The translations under genes and the position numbers were made by a program. From Microbacterium profundi (GTDB lineage: Bacteria; Actinomycetota; Actinomycetes; Actinomycetales; Microbacteriaceae), in the NCBI RefSeq assembly GCF_000763375.1, contig NZ_JPSY01000001.1:1116001-1180000 (forward strand): a stretch of 64,000 bases of DNA, in the 5' to 3' direction. This document shows positions 41,039 to 50,088 of the stretch, piece after piece. The notes under the pieces were generated by a model, which was not told the origin of the DNA, did no database searches, and saw only the letters and a list, made by a program, of their open reading frames with translations. Positions within the stretch are counted from its first letter, which is position 1. Each line of letters begins with the position of its first letter.

Positions 41039-41706
41039 AGCTGCTCATCGCCGACGACGACCCGCAGATGGTGCGCGCCCTGCGCATCACTCTCGCCGCG
41101 CACGGATATGAGGTTGTGGCGGCCGCGGACGGTGCGGCTGCGATCGCCGCAGCGGCGCAGACGCACCCCGACATCATTCTGCTTGACCTCGGGATGCCGC
41201 GACTCAACGGAATCGAAGTGATCCACGCCATCCGCGGCTGGACGACGGTGCCCATCATCGTGGTCTCCGGCCGCACCGGATCGGCCGAGAAGGTCGACGC
41301 GCTGGATGCCGGCGCGGACGACTTCGTCACCAAGCCGTTCCAGATCGACGAACTGCTCGCGCGGCTGCGGGCACTGTCACGTCGGGCGACGCCCGCGACG
41401 GGAGAGTCGACCGTGCGCTTCGGCGACGTCGTGATCGATCTCGCCGCGAAGTCGGTGAACCGTGGCGGATCCAGAGTGCACCTGACACCGACTGAATGGC
41501 GGATGCTGGAGCATCTCGCCCGCAATCCTGGCGCGCTCGTCACGCGCCAGGATCTGCTGAAGGGGATCTGGGGAAGCGAACAGGTGTCTGATTCCGGCTA
41601 CCTGCGGCTGTACATGTCGCAGCTGCGCAAGAAGCTCGAGGCGTCGCCCGCCGAGCCGGCGTATCTGCTGACAGAGTCGGGAATGGGCTACCGGCTGGTG
41701 CTCTGA
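41035..41706 (+). CDS. kdpE: Response regulator KdpE
   Basis: This 223-residue OmpR-type regulator has a receiver domain with acidic pocket ADDDP, phosphorylated Asp51 (LLDLGMP) and Lys in TKPF. The winged-helix domain ends SQLRKKLEASPAEPAYLLTESGMGYRLVL. The start is a GTG that overlaps the kdpD stop (GTGA). It must now act on a target elsewhere, if it still functions. No second kdp promoter-like site was recognised in the window. Confidence 0.93.
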   Translation: MKLLIADDDPQMVRALRITLAAHGYEVVAAADGAAAIAAAAQTHPDIILLDLGMPRLNGIEVIHAIRGWTTVPIIVVSGRTGSAEKVDALDAGADDFVTKPFQIDELLARLRALSRRATPATGESTVRFGDVVIDLAAKSVNRGGSRVHLTPTEWRMLEHLARNPGALVTRQDLLKGIWGSEQVSDSGYLRLYMSQLRKKLEASPAEPAYLLTESGMGYRLVL

Positions 41707-41718
41707 ACCCCCTGCCGG

Positions 41719-41808
41719 TCAGCGTCTGGCGACCGCCAGCGCCACCTCGGTTGATGTCCCGACACGGAGCTTGCGCAGAATCGCCGAGACGTGCACGCTC
41801 GCGGTCTT
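41719..41808 (-). pseudogene. LuxR-type HTH remnant
   Basis: On the minus strand this frame encodes the last 29 residues of a LuxR DNA-binding domain (KTASVHVSAILRKLRVGTS, then TEVALAVARR) and a proper stop at 41719-41721. Upstream of 41808 the similarity ends abruptly and no start is present. It is the tail of a deleted regulator gene, lying between kdpE and a repeat element. Confidence 0.7.
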
Positions 41809-41897
41809 GCATCCGCTCGGCCGCCGAACCAGGCGCGTATCCGGTCCAAGATGGGGTGCGCGCACGGTATTTCCGGGGGCCCGGTTGCCTCAGACAG

Positions 41898-41978
41898 CAA
41901 CTCTGGCGGCCCAAGTCAACTCTGGCGGCCCGACCGCGGCTTTCCGGCCGCCAGAGTTGCGCGAGGCCGCCAGAGTTG
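41898..41978. repeat. Convergent-gap inverted-repeat element, copy 3
   Basis: Two forward units CAACTCTGGCGGCC (41898-41911, 41917-41930) and two reverse units GGCCGCCAGAGTTG (41946-41959, 41965-41978), 81 bp in all, the same size and plan as copy 1. It ends 6 bp before the stop of the convergent putP gene. Confidence 0.85.
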
Positions 41979-41984
41979 CGTGGC

Positions 41985-43514
41985 TTAGGGCGTCATCCGG
42001 TCGGTGCGCGCGCCTCGTCCGACGCCGTTCACCGTCAATAGCGTGCCCGTCTCGGTGAACTCCTGCAGGATCTCGTTCTGACGCTCGCCGTCCTTGTGGG
42101 TGAGCAGGCTCACGACTACGGCGACGATCGTCGCGCAGATGAAGCTGGGCAGCAGTTCGTACATCTCCGGCCACACCGCTTTCCAGATGAAGACACCGGC
42201 GGCGCCGACGAACATTCCGGCCAAGGCACCCCAATTGGTGAGCTTGCGCCAGAACAGGCTCAGCAGGATCAGCGGGCCGAACGCCGCACCGAAGCCTGCC
42301 CATGCGAACGAGACCAGCCCGAGGATCGTGTCGTTGGGTATGAGCGCCAGCAGCATGGCGATGATGGCGACGCAGAGTACGGTCCCTCGCCCGAGAATCA
42401 TCAGCAGCTTGGGCGATGGCTCCTTCTTGGCGACCTTGAACAGGTCTTCCACGAGCGCGGAGGAGGCGACGATCAGCTGGCTGGAGATCGTGCTCATGAT
42501 CGCGGCAAGAACCGCGGCCAGCACGAGACCGGCGATGAACGGATGCAGCAGCGTCTGCGCCATCACCAGCACCACCGTCTCAGGGTTCGCGAGATCGATG
42601 CCCTGGTGCGCCATGTAGGCGATGCCGACGAATCCGGAGAACACGGCGCCGACAAGCGAGATGATCATCCAGCTCATGCCGATACGGCGGGCGGTCTTTG
42701 CCTCGCCGGGGTTGCGCAGCGCCATGAACCGCACGATGATGTGCGGCTGGCCGAAGTAGCCCAAGCCCCAGGCGAGCGACCCGACGATTGCCAGGATCGT
42801 TCCGCCGGTCAGTGCCGTTCCGCCGATGAGCGAGATGTGGTTCGGAGCAAGGTCGTCGACGTAGGTGGCCACCTCGCCGAAACCGCCGACGGCGATGATC
42901 GCTGCAACCGGAACGACGATCAGGGCGATCAGCATCATGACCCCCTGCACGACGTCGGTGAATGAGGCGCCGAGGAAGCCGCCGAACAGTGTGTAAAGGA
43001 GCGTGACGCCGCCGACCAGCACCATGCCCAGCAGGTAATCGGAGTTGAACGAGCTCTCGAAGAAGAAGCCACCGGCGACCATACCCGACGAGATGTACAG
43101 GGTGAAGAACACCAGGATCACGACGCCGGCGAGGATCCGCAGCAGACGGGACGAGTCGCGCAGCCGGTTCTCGAAGAAGCTCGGAATAGTGATCGAGTTG
43201 CGCGACACCTGTGTGTATGCGCGAAGCCGCGGGGCGACGAGCAGCCAGTTCAGGTACGCGCCGATCGTGAGGCCGACCGCGATCCATGCCTCGATCAGTC
43301 CGGAGAGATAGATCGCTCCGGGAAGGCCCATCACCAGCCAGCCGGACATGTCGGATGCTCCGGCACTCAGCGCCGCGACCCACGGTGGCAGGTCCCTCCC
43401 TCCGAGCATGTAGTCCTCGTGGTCGGTCGTCCGGCGGAACGCCAGGTAGCCGATGACGAGCATGGCCGCGAAGTAGAGGCCCAGCGCGATGAAGATGAAT
43501 ATCTGGTCGGACAT
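41985..43514 (-). CDS. putP: Sodium/proline symporter PutP
   Basis: This 509-residue protein has about 13 membrane segments and typical SSS-family PutP blocks: TDHEDYMLGGRDLPPWVAALSAGASDMSGWLVMGLPG is represented by ASDMSGWL; further WGLGYFGQPHIIVRFMA and ISSQLIVASSALVEDLF. It imports proline with Na+, for nutrition or osmoprotection. ATG at 43514 with SD AAAGGAC. It stands alone, between the kdpE-side repeat and the GH53 gene. Confidence 0.93.
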   Translation of the reverse strand: MSDQIFIFIALGLYFAAMLVIGYLAFRRTTDHEDYMLGGRDLPPWVAALSAGASDMSGWLVMGLPGAIYLSGLIEAWIAVGLTIGAYLNWLLVAPRLRAYTQVSRNSITIPSFFENRLRDSSRLLRILAGVVILVFFTLYISSGMVAGGFFFESSFNSDYLLGMVLVGGVTLLYTLFGGFLGASFTDVVQGVMMLIALIVVPVAAIIAVGGFGEVATYVDDLAPNHISLIGGTALTGGTILAIVGSLAWGLGYFGQPHIIVRFMALRNPGEAKTARRIGMSWMIISLVGAVFSGFVGIAYMAHQGIDLANPETVVLVMAQTLLHPFIAGLVLAAVLAAIMSTISSQLIVASSALVEDLFKVAKKEPSPKLLMILGRGTVLCVAIIAMLLALIPNDTILGLVSFAWAGFGAAFGPLILLSLFWRKLTNWGALAGMFVGAAGVFIWKAVWPEMYELLPSFICATIVAVVVSLLTHKDGERQNEILQEFTETGTLLTVNGVGRGARTDRMTP

Positions 43515-43582
43515 CGTCGTCCTTTCGTGGAGGTCGGTCCCCCGATACTGACAGGGACGGATGCCGGGTGCCAGCCCTGTGC

Positions 43583-46117
43583 TCAGCGCGCGGCGACCTT
43601 CACGCTGAGCGTCTTGCTCGAGGTTGCGCCGGCCGCGTTCACGAACTCCATCCGATAGACGTGGGTGCCGACGGCTCGATCGGCGACGGGAACCGCCACC
43701 CGCTGTGCGCCCGGCGTCGCGGCCGTCAGCGTCCCCTCCGCCAGCAGCACGCCGTCCTCGAACAGGCGGTAACCGGTCGCGTTCGTCCCCCACCACAGGT
43801 TCGCGGTGACCGTGTAGTCGCCGTCGCGATCGCGATTGTCACTCGAGAGCACAGGGACGCCAGGGGCGGCATCCTTCACCGTCACGGTCGCCGGCGCGAC
43901 GGCCGTCGTACCCTGCGAGTTGACGAGCTCACCGGTGTATTCGTACGTCCCGTTCGCCTTGCCGGTGACCATGATCTGCGCGGACTGCGCCGCGACGCCG
44001 TCGTAGGCCAGCGGCACCGTCGCGATCGGGATGCCGTTCTCGAGGACTCGCAGCGCGGTGGCGTTCTGTCCCCACCACAGGTTCATGCTCACGACGTAGT
44101 CACCGTCGAGCAGTCCGGTGTCGTGCCCGTTGTCGTGCGAGAGCACGGCGCGTGCAGGTACGGCCGTCGCGCCATCTGACGGACCGGCCACTCGCACGAG
44201 CTCGAGATCGTCGACCGTTCCCCATGCTCCGCCTGGAAGCTCGCCCTTCACCGTCACGACCGCACGGTCGTCCGCGCCGATGTAGACGGCGCCGGTGGTC
44301 GGAGTGGACCACGCCCGCCAACCGTCAAGGGCGAACGTGACAGACTCTCCGGTCTGCGTGCTCGTCGACAGCGCGAGCGTCACACCGCCGTCCGCGCCCT
44401 CTCCATCACCCTGTAGCGCGCCGCGCACGACGTACCAGCCCGCGGCCAGGTCGGAGACGGCTTGCGACAACTCGAACGAGTATGCGGCACCCGCGTAGAA
44501 GTGCGCGGAGTGCGTACCGGATCGCGGGTCGTCCCACGAACGCAGAGTCAGCCCCGTCCCGGCGACCGTCCACATGCTGACGTCGTCGTCCTCGAACCCG
44601 GGGTTGTGCAAGAAGTTCCGCTCCCTGACGGTGATCGTGGCTGACGCCGCGAACCCGCCGTCGGTCACGCCCTCGACCGTGTGAACGCCTGGAGCATCGA
44701 GATCAGCATCCGACCACGTGACCGGATGCTGTTCGCTCGTGCCGTCGGTGTACGTCACCGTGACCTCGGCAGGAAGCTCGACGGCATCGCCCTCCGTGAC
44801 TGTCATCACGACGGGAAGCACAGCCTCCACCTCACGGGGTGCGACAGCCCCGGTGCGCACGTACGTGTAGAGGTTCAGCACGTCGGAGGCGGTGCCGTCG
44901 AACTCGAACAGCGCCTGGTTCTCCCAGGCGGAACCCCCGAACCACTGCCCCGCGTCGTCGGGGTCGTATTCGCCGGCGTAGCTCGATGCCCACCCCGACC
45001 CGTCGCGTTCCCACAGCGCACGGTTCTGCTCGAGCTCTGCCGGAGCGCCCACCGGAAGCCATGCCGGCTCCCAGTAGAAGACGCCGATCCCAGCCTCTCC
45101 GACATCGGCGACGGCCTGCACGACATCGCGCATGGCGTTCGCCTGGCCCTGCCTGCTCACCGAGTACTGCGTGGCCTCTTCCGGCAGATCGATCACGTTG
45201 CCGTGGCCGTCGCCGTCCTCGAGAGTGAAGGCCCACGAGGTCTCAGCCACCATCACCTTCTTGTCGTACGTCTCCGCCACGTTCTTCAGCACCGCAGTGA
45301 GGTTCTCGGGCGTGCCATGCCAGAACGGATAATACGACGATGCGAAGACGTCGTAGTCGACGCCGCGGCTGTCGAGCTGAGCGGCGACGTTCGCGTAGAA
45401 GCCGGCCCGCTCGGGGTTCGTGAAGTGCACGGCCACGAGTGCGTCCGGTGCCTCGGCGCGCACGGCCGCCGCACCGGCGGAGAACACCTTCGACATGTCG
45501 TCCCAGCCGCTCACCCCCGCGACACCGCCGTTCGTCTCGTTGCCCACCTGGACCATCCTCAGGTCCACGCCCGCGGCGATCATCCTGCGAAGGGCATCAC
45601 GGGTGAACTCCTCGACCTGCGCGGCCGTCTCGTCAGCGTCCATCCCCGCCCATGCCTTCGGCGCATGCTGCTTCGCCGGGTCGGCCCAGAAGTCGGAGTA
45701 GTGGAAGTCGACGAGCACGCCGAGCCCGGCATCCGTCGCCCGCGTGGCGATCTCGACCGCACGGTCGACGTCGACGTTCCCGCCGCCGTACCCGTTGCCA
45801 GCCACGTCGAACGGATCGTTCCAGACCCGCACCCTGACGTCGGTGACGCCGGACGCCGCCAGGACGTCGAACAGGTCGCCGGGTGTGCCGTCGGAATGGC
45901 GGAAAACGACGCCGGATGCCTCCAGCGACAGCACAGACGAGACATCGACGCCGCCGATGAAGTCGGCGGGCAGGTTCTCGACGCGGGGCACGGTGATCGT
46001 GGCGTCCACCGGTTCGGATGCGATGGCGGTCGCCGGTGCGATACCGGCTCCGAGCATCGCGAGAGCGGCCACGGCGGCGAGCGCTGCGGACAGAAGTGGA
46101 CGTGTGCGACAGTGCAT
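43583..46117 (-). CDS. ganB: Secreted GH53 endo-beta-1,4-galactanase with C-terminal accessory domains
   Basis: This 844-residue secreted enzyme has a signal peptide (about 1-31). The GH53 barrel (about 52-425) carries acid/base E194 in VGNETNGG and nucleophile E292 in VMVAETSWAF. A bacterial Ig-like domain (about 432-505) and a jelly-roll CBM-like region (about 510-650, HNPGFEDDD) follow. Last come two copies of a domain with NLWWG(Q/T)NAT and YEYTGELVN or YRMEFVN, resembling the ChiA N-terminal Ig fold. It cuts beta-1,4-galactan of plant pectin into oligomers. Last gene of the gan operon; ATG at 46117 with SD GAAAGG. Confidence 0.9.
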   Translation of the reverse strand: MHCRTRPLLSAALAAVAALAMLGAGIAPATAIASEPVDATITVPRVENLPADFIGGVDVSSVLSLEASGVVFRHSDGTPGDLFDVLAASGVTDVRVRVWNDPFDVAGNGYGGGNVDVDRAVEIATRATDAGLGVLVDFHYSDFWADPAKQHAPKAWAGMDADETAAQVEEFTRDALRRMIAAGVDLRMVQVGNETNGGVAGVSGWDDMSKVFSAGAAAVRAEAPDALVAVHFTNPERAGFYANVAAQLDSRGVDYDVFASSYYPFWHGTPENLTAVLKNVAETYDKKVMVAETSWAFTLEDGDGHGNVIDLPEEATQYSVSRQGQANAMRDVVQAVADVGEAGIGVFYWEPAWLPVGAPAELEQNRALWERDGSGWASSYAGEYDPDDAGQWFGGSAWENQALFEFDGTASDVLNLYTYVRTGAVAPREVEAVLPVVMTVTEGDAVELPAEVTVTYTDGTSEQHPVTWSDADLDAPGVHTVEGVTDGGFAASATITVRERNFLHNPGFEDDDVSMWTVAGTGLTLRSWDDPRSGTHSAHFYAGAAYSFELSQAVSDLAAGWYVVRGALQGDGEGADGGVTLALSTSTQTGESVTFALDGWRAWSTPTTGAVYIGADDRAVVTVKGELPGGAWGTVDDLELVRVAGPSDGATAVPARAVLSHDNGHDTGLLDGDYVVSMNLWWGQNATALRVLENGIPIATVPLAYDGVAAQSAQIMVTGKANGTYEYTGELVNSQGTTAVAPATVTVKDAAPGVPVLSSDNRDRDGDYTVTANLWWGTNATGYRLFEDGVLLAEGTLTAATPGAQRVAVPVADRAVGTHVYRMEFVNAAGATSSKTLSVKVAAR

Positions 46118-46160
46118 GACGGCCTTTCGGTAGACGTGGACGGTGCGACTTGAATACGGG

Positions 46161-47075
46161 TCAGCCCTTGACGGCGCCCTGGGTGAGGCCGCCGACGATG
46201 TACTTCTGCAGGGAGAAGAACAGGGCGAGCACGGGGATAGCGGCGACCACGACACCGGCGGCGAACAACCCCCAGCGCGAGGCCAGCTGGTTCGACACCC
46301 ACTGGTACATGCCGACGGCGAGGGTCCAGTTGTCCTCGGAGGTCAGGATGATCTTCGACAGGATGAAGTCGCCGAAGCACGCGAGGAACGACAGCAGTGC
46401 GACCACTGCGAGGATCGGGACGACCAGGGGCATGATCAGCTTCCAGAAGATCTGCGCGTGGCTCGCGCCATCGATCTTCGCTGATTCGTCGATCTCGATC
46501 GGGATCGTGTTGAAGAACCCGTACATGAGGAAGGTGTTCGCGCCCAGAGCGCCGCCGAGGTAGACGCAGATCAGGGCGAGCTTGGAGTTGATGCCGAGGG
46601 CCGGCACGACCTCGCCGATCGTCAGCAGCATCAGGAAGATGGCGACGAACGCGAGTGCCTGCGGGAACATCTGCACGACGAGCAGCGTCGTCAGGCTCGC
46701 ACGTCGCCCCGTGAAGCGGAACCGGGAGAACGCATAGGCGGCTGAGGCGCCCATGATCACGGATGCGACAGCGGTGATCACCCCGATCGTGAGGGTGTTG
46801 CCGAACCACACCCAGTAGCTGGACTGACCGAGCGCGATGTAGTTCGCGATGTCGATGATCGCGAACAGGTCGTTGCTCGCCGCCAGGCTGCCCTTCGGAT
46901 TCAGCGACGCCGACAGCACGTACACGAGAGGGAAGGCCGCGATGAACAGAACGACCGCGGCGAGGACGTATTTCCAGCCGACCTCGGCCCACCATCGACG
47001 CCGACGCGCGCCCGCGCGGGCCGCCAGAGCATCCTTCGAAGAACCCGTCACGACTGCTCGCGTGTGCATGGACAT
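46161..47075 (-). CDS. ganQ: Galacto-oligosaccharide ABC permease, MalG type
   Basis: This 304-residue permease has six membrane segments and the EAA loop (ESAKIDGASHAQIFWKLIMPLVVP, outlined). It ends WGLFAAGVVVAAIPVLALFFSLQKYIVGGLTQGAVKG-like, with the GLTQGAVKG close typical of MalG/GanQ. The ATG at 47075 shares a base with the stop of the MalF-type gene (TGATG). No ATPase gene is in the locus, so a shared MsiK-type ATPase is expected. Confidence 0.87.
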   Translation of the reverse strand: MSMHTRAVVTGSSKDALAARAGARRRRWWAEVGWKYVLAAVVLFIAAFPLVYVLSASLNPKGSLAASNDLFAIIDIANYIALGQSSYWVWFGNTLTIGVITAVASVIMGASAAYAFSRFRFTGRRASLTTLLVVQMFPQALAFVAIFLMLLTIGEVVPALGINSKLALICVYLGGALGANTFLMYGFFNTIPIEIDESAKIDGASHAQIFWKLIMPLVVPILAVVALLSFLACFGDFILSKIILTSEDNWTLAVGMYQWVSNQLASRWGLFAAGVVVAAIPVLALFFSLQKYIVGGLTQGAVKG

Positions 47076-48697
47076 CACTGGTACTCCTCGAGTTTGCGGG
47101 TCTGGCGGAAACTCACCGCTGAGATGATTCCGACCACGATGAAGGCGACGATGGAGAGAGCACTGGCGAGGCCGTAGTCGGACGCGCCGCCGGAGATTCC
47201 GGAGACGTCGTATATCGCCGAGACCAGGATGTCCGTCGAACCGAGCGCATACGGTGCCCCAGGTATCGCCGGACCGCCGTTGTTGAACGTGTAGATGACC
47301 GTGAAGTTGTTGAACGCCACCGCGAACGAGGCGATCAGCAGCGGGGCCGTCGACACCAGCAGCAGTGGCAGCACGATCGAACGGAACCGCTGCCACTTGT
47401 TGGCACCGTCGATCTCGGCGGCCTCGAGCGTGTCACCCGGAAGTGACTGCAGCGCTCCGGTGCACACCAGGAACCAGTACGGATAGCTGAGCCAGACGTT
47501 CACGAAGATCACCGCGGCCCTCGTGAGCCACGGATCGCCGAGCCAGTTGATCTGGCTGCCGAAGAGGAACAGGTCGTTGATCACGCCGAACTCGGCGTTG
47601 AACATACCGCGGAACAGGAGTGCGGCCATGAATGCCGGGAACGCATACGGAAGGATGAACAACGCGCGCAGGATGCGGCGCCCCTTCACCCGCGGGTCGT
47701 TGTAGACCATCGCGAGGCCGAGTCCCACGGCGAAGCTCAGTGCCACGGAGAGGATCGCGAACGCGAAGGTCCACAGCGTCACGCTCCCGAGAGTTCCCGC
47801 GAGCATGGAATCCGTGAACAGCCGGATGAAGTTCTCGAAACCGACGTTGACGAACCAGCCCGTGGGCAGTTCCTCGCCGTCCTCCGAGACGAACGTGCCA
47901 CGGTCATTCGCGCCGTAGACCGTGCCACTGGCGGTGTCGGTGATGGTCTGCGCCTCGGCATCCCACACCAGGGTCGACTCGTAGACCGCTCCGGACGATC
48001 CCTCACGCGTGCGGATCGAGCCGTCGTTCGGGTCGTCAGAGACCGGGACGCGCAGTTCGGTGATCTGCGCCTGCAGCGCGGCATCCGTCAGAAGTGTCGC
48101 GCGGGGGATGACCGTCCAACCGGGCACCTCGGTCGGTGCTCCGCCGCTTCCTATCTCAGCATCCGACGCCTCGGAGAGCGGCTCGATCGCCGATCCGACG
48201 CGTACCTCGTCATCGTCGGTGACGATCGCGAACCCCAGCTCATCGCCGCGCTGCACGACCGAGAGCGGATACGTCGGTGAGCCATCGACTCGGCGCTCGC
48301 CCTGGATGAGAGCGGCCTCGACAGCCTGCTCCTGCGAACCGATGTGGCCGGTGCCGTAGTTCGTGAAGGCGATGTACGCGGTGTATCCGAAGATGAACAC
48401 CTGGAAGACGAGCAGGAAGACGAGGCCGGGTAACAGGTACTTCATCGGCAGCGCACGCTTGCCGAAGTAGACGATGTCGGCGATCACGACGAGCGCCACG
48501 ACCACGCTCAGTACGATCCATGACTCCGCCCGCCAGGCCGAGATCACCGTCAGGATGCCGAAGGCGTTGACGAGCGCCATGAGAGCGAGTTTGACGAGGA
48601 ACCCCCAGCCGGGGCCGCGCCAGCGTCGCGCGTGCGGTTCGCGCCGCGATGCCGGATTCGGCTGCGCGGTATCAGTCGTCGGTGCCTCGGTCGACAT
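47075..48697 (-). CDS. ganP: Galacto-oligosaccharide ABC permease, MalF type with large external domain
   Basis: This 540-residue protein is longer than the CebF type. Three helices precede an external domain of about 170 residues (about 115-285), as in MalF proteins, then the permease core with the EAA loop EAAEIDGANKWQRFRSIVLPLL. GanP of Bacillus has a similar length class. The SD AAGGAGTG is well placed before the ATG at 48697. The gap to ganS is 60 bp. Confidence 0.87.
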   Translation of the reverse strand: MSTEAPTTDTAQPNPASRREPHARRWRGPGWGFLVKLALMALVNAFGILTVISAWRAESWIVLSVVVALVVIADIVYFGKRALPMKYLLPGLVFLLVFQVFIFGYTAYIAFTNYGTGHIGSQEQAVEAALIQGERRVDGSPTYPLSVVQRGDELGFAIVTDDDEVRVGSAIEPLSEASDAEIGSGGAPTEVPGWTVIPRATLLTDAALQAQITELRVPVSDDPNDGSIRTREGSSGAVYESTLVWDAEAQTITDTASGTVYGANDRGTFVSEDGEELPTGWFVNVGFENFIRLFTDSMLAGTLGSVTLWTFAFAILSVALSFAVGLGLAMVYNDPRVKGRRILRALFILPYAFPAFMAALLFRGMFNAEFGVINDLFLFGSQINWLGDPWLTRAAVIFVNVWLSYPYWFLVCTGALQSLPGDTLEAAEIDGANKWQRFRSIVLPLLLVSTAPLLIASFAVAFNNFTVIYTFNNGGPAIPGAPYALGSTDILVSAIYDVSGISGGASDYGLASALSIVAFIVVGIISAVSFRQTRKLEEYQ

Positions 48698-48757
48698 CCA
48701 TCACTCCTTGTTCGGGTCGGAAGGTCGGGAGGCGCAGTCGCCTCCCGACCCTGCGTG

Positions 48758-49984
48758 TCAACCGGCCAGAGTGGCCTGGAGGTCGGCGACCATCGTGTTC
48801 CACGTCGAAGCAGGCTCAGCGCCGTTGATGATCTGCACCTGAGCGGCGTTCCACAAGTCCCAGACAGAACCCATCTCGGGGATCGACGGCATCGGCACGC
48901 CGCCCTGGGTCGACGCCACGAATCCGGCGATGATCGGGTCGGAGGAGACCTCCTCCGCGAGGGTCGACCACGCGGGGATGCGAGGATCTGCCTCGTAGAG
49001 CGCGCGCTGCGCATCTTCGGTGCCGAGGTAGTTCACGAGGAACTCCTGAGCGAGCAGCGCGTTCTTGCTGTCGCTGGAGAGGTAGAAGCCCTGCACGCCC
49101 ACGAAGGGCGCGGCGGTCTCGCCACCGGCGGACGGGATCGGGTTCACGGCGACGTTCATGTCCTCGAACAGGCTCATCGCCCACGGGCCCTGGATCGTGT
49201 ACGGCGCCTTGCCGGTGGCGAAGAGCTCGTTGTTGATGTCGTAGTCGACCGTGGTGGAGATGTAACCGGTGCCGGCGGAGCCGTTGGCGCCGAGCCAGTT
49301 CGCGAACGCCTCGCCCGCGGCACCGCCCATCCCGACCTCGGTCGTGTACGAACCTGACTCGTCCTGCACGAACACCGGTGCGCCGAACGAGGTCTGAAGG
49401 CCGTACATCGTGTAGCCGTCACCGGTCTCACCGGCCGTATTGATCACGAACGGACGCTCGGCGCCCGACGCGATGCCGCTCTGGATCATCTCGTCCCACG
49501 TTGCCGGCGCTGCGTCGCCCACGAGGTCGACGTTCTGGATGAGGGCGATGCTCTCCAGCGAGTACGGCAGAGCATAGAGCTGTCCGTCGTACGTCATGGC
49601 GTCCAGCGCCACCTGTTCGAACTCGCTCGCGGTGTCACCGAGGTCGATGGTGTCGACGACACCGGCAGCGACAAGCGCGCCGAGCCAGTCGTGCGCGCCG
49701 ACGGTGATGTCGGGCCCCTCACCGGTCGGAACCTGGGCGATGAAGTCGTTGCGGAGGTCTTCGAAGTTCTTCTGCACGAGGGTGACCTTCGCGCCGGTCT
49801 CCTCTTCGAACGACTCGGCGGCGGCCGTGAGCGCGGCTTCGCGCTCGGCATCCGTCCAGATGACCAGCTCCGCGCCGTCGCCCGCGGGGGCGTCGCCGGC
49901 GCTCTCTGGAGTGCTCGATGTGCAGCCGGTCAGGACGACGGCCGCTGCCAACGCGAAGGCGCCGACTGCGATGTGCTTGCGCAT
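48758..49984 (-). CDS. ganS: Galacto-oligosaccharide-binding lipoprotein
   Basis: This 408-residue family-1 solute-binding protein (MalE-like) has signal peptide residues 1-20 and lipobox VLTGC (Cys21), so it is membrane-anchored outside. Features such as LVIWTDAEREAALTAAAESFEEETGAKV (start of the mature fold) are common to maltose/galacto-oligosaccharide-binding proteins. ATG at 49984 with SD AGGAAA. It lies between the GH42 gene and ganP, in the gene set seen in Bacillus gan operons. Confidence 0.88.
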   Translation of the reverse strand: MRKHIAVGAFALAAAVVLTGCTSSTPESAGDAPAGDGAELVIWTDAEREAALTAAAESFEEETGAKVTLVQKNFEDLRNDFIAQVPTGEGPDITVGAHDWLGALVAAGVVDTIDLGDTASEFEQVALDAMTYDGQLYALPYSLESIALIQNVDLVGDAAPATWDEMIQSGIASGAERPFVINTAGETGDGYTMYGLQTSFGAPVFVQDESGSYTTEVGMGGAAGEAFANWLGANGSAGTGYISTTVDYDINNELFATGKAPYTIQGPWAMSLFEDMNVAVNPIPSAGGETAAPFVGVQGFYLSSDSKNALLAQEFLVNYLGTEDAQRALYEADPRIPAWSTLAEEVSSDPIIAGFVASTQGGVPMPSIPEMGSVWDLWNAAQVQIINGAEPASTWNTMVADLQATLAG

Positions 49985-50088
49985 GCGATTTCCTATCTGT
50001 TGTGGTCGTCGATGCGCTTCCGAGTGCGAGCCGCATCGTCACGACCGGGTGGTGTGCGACGGCCGAGTGGCCTGCCGCGATTCGGTTG

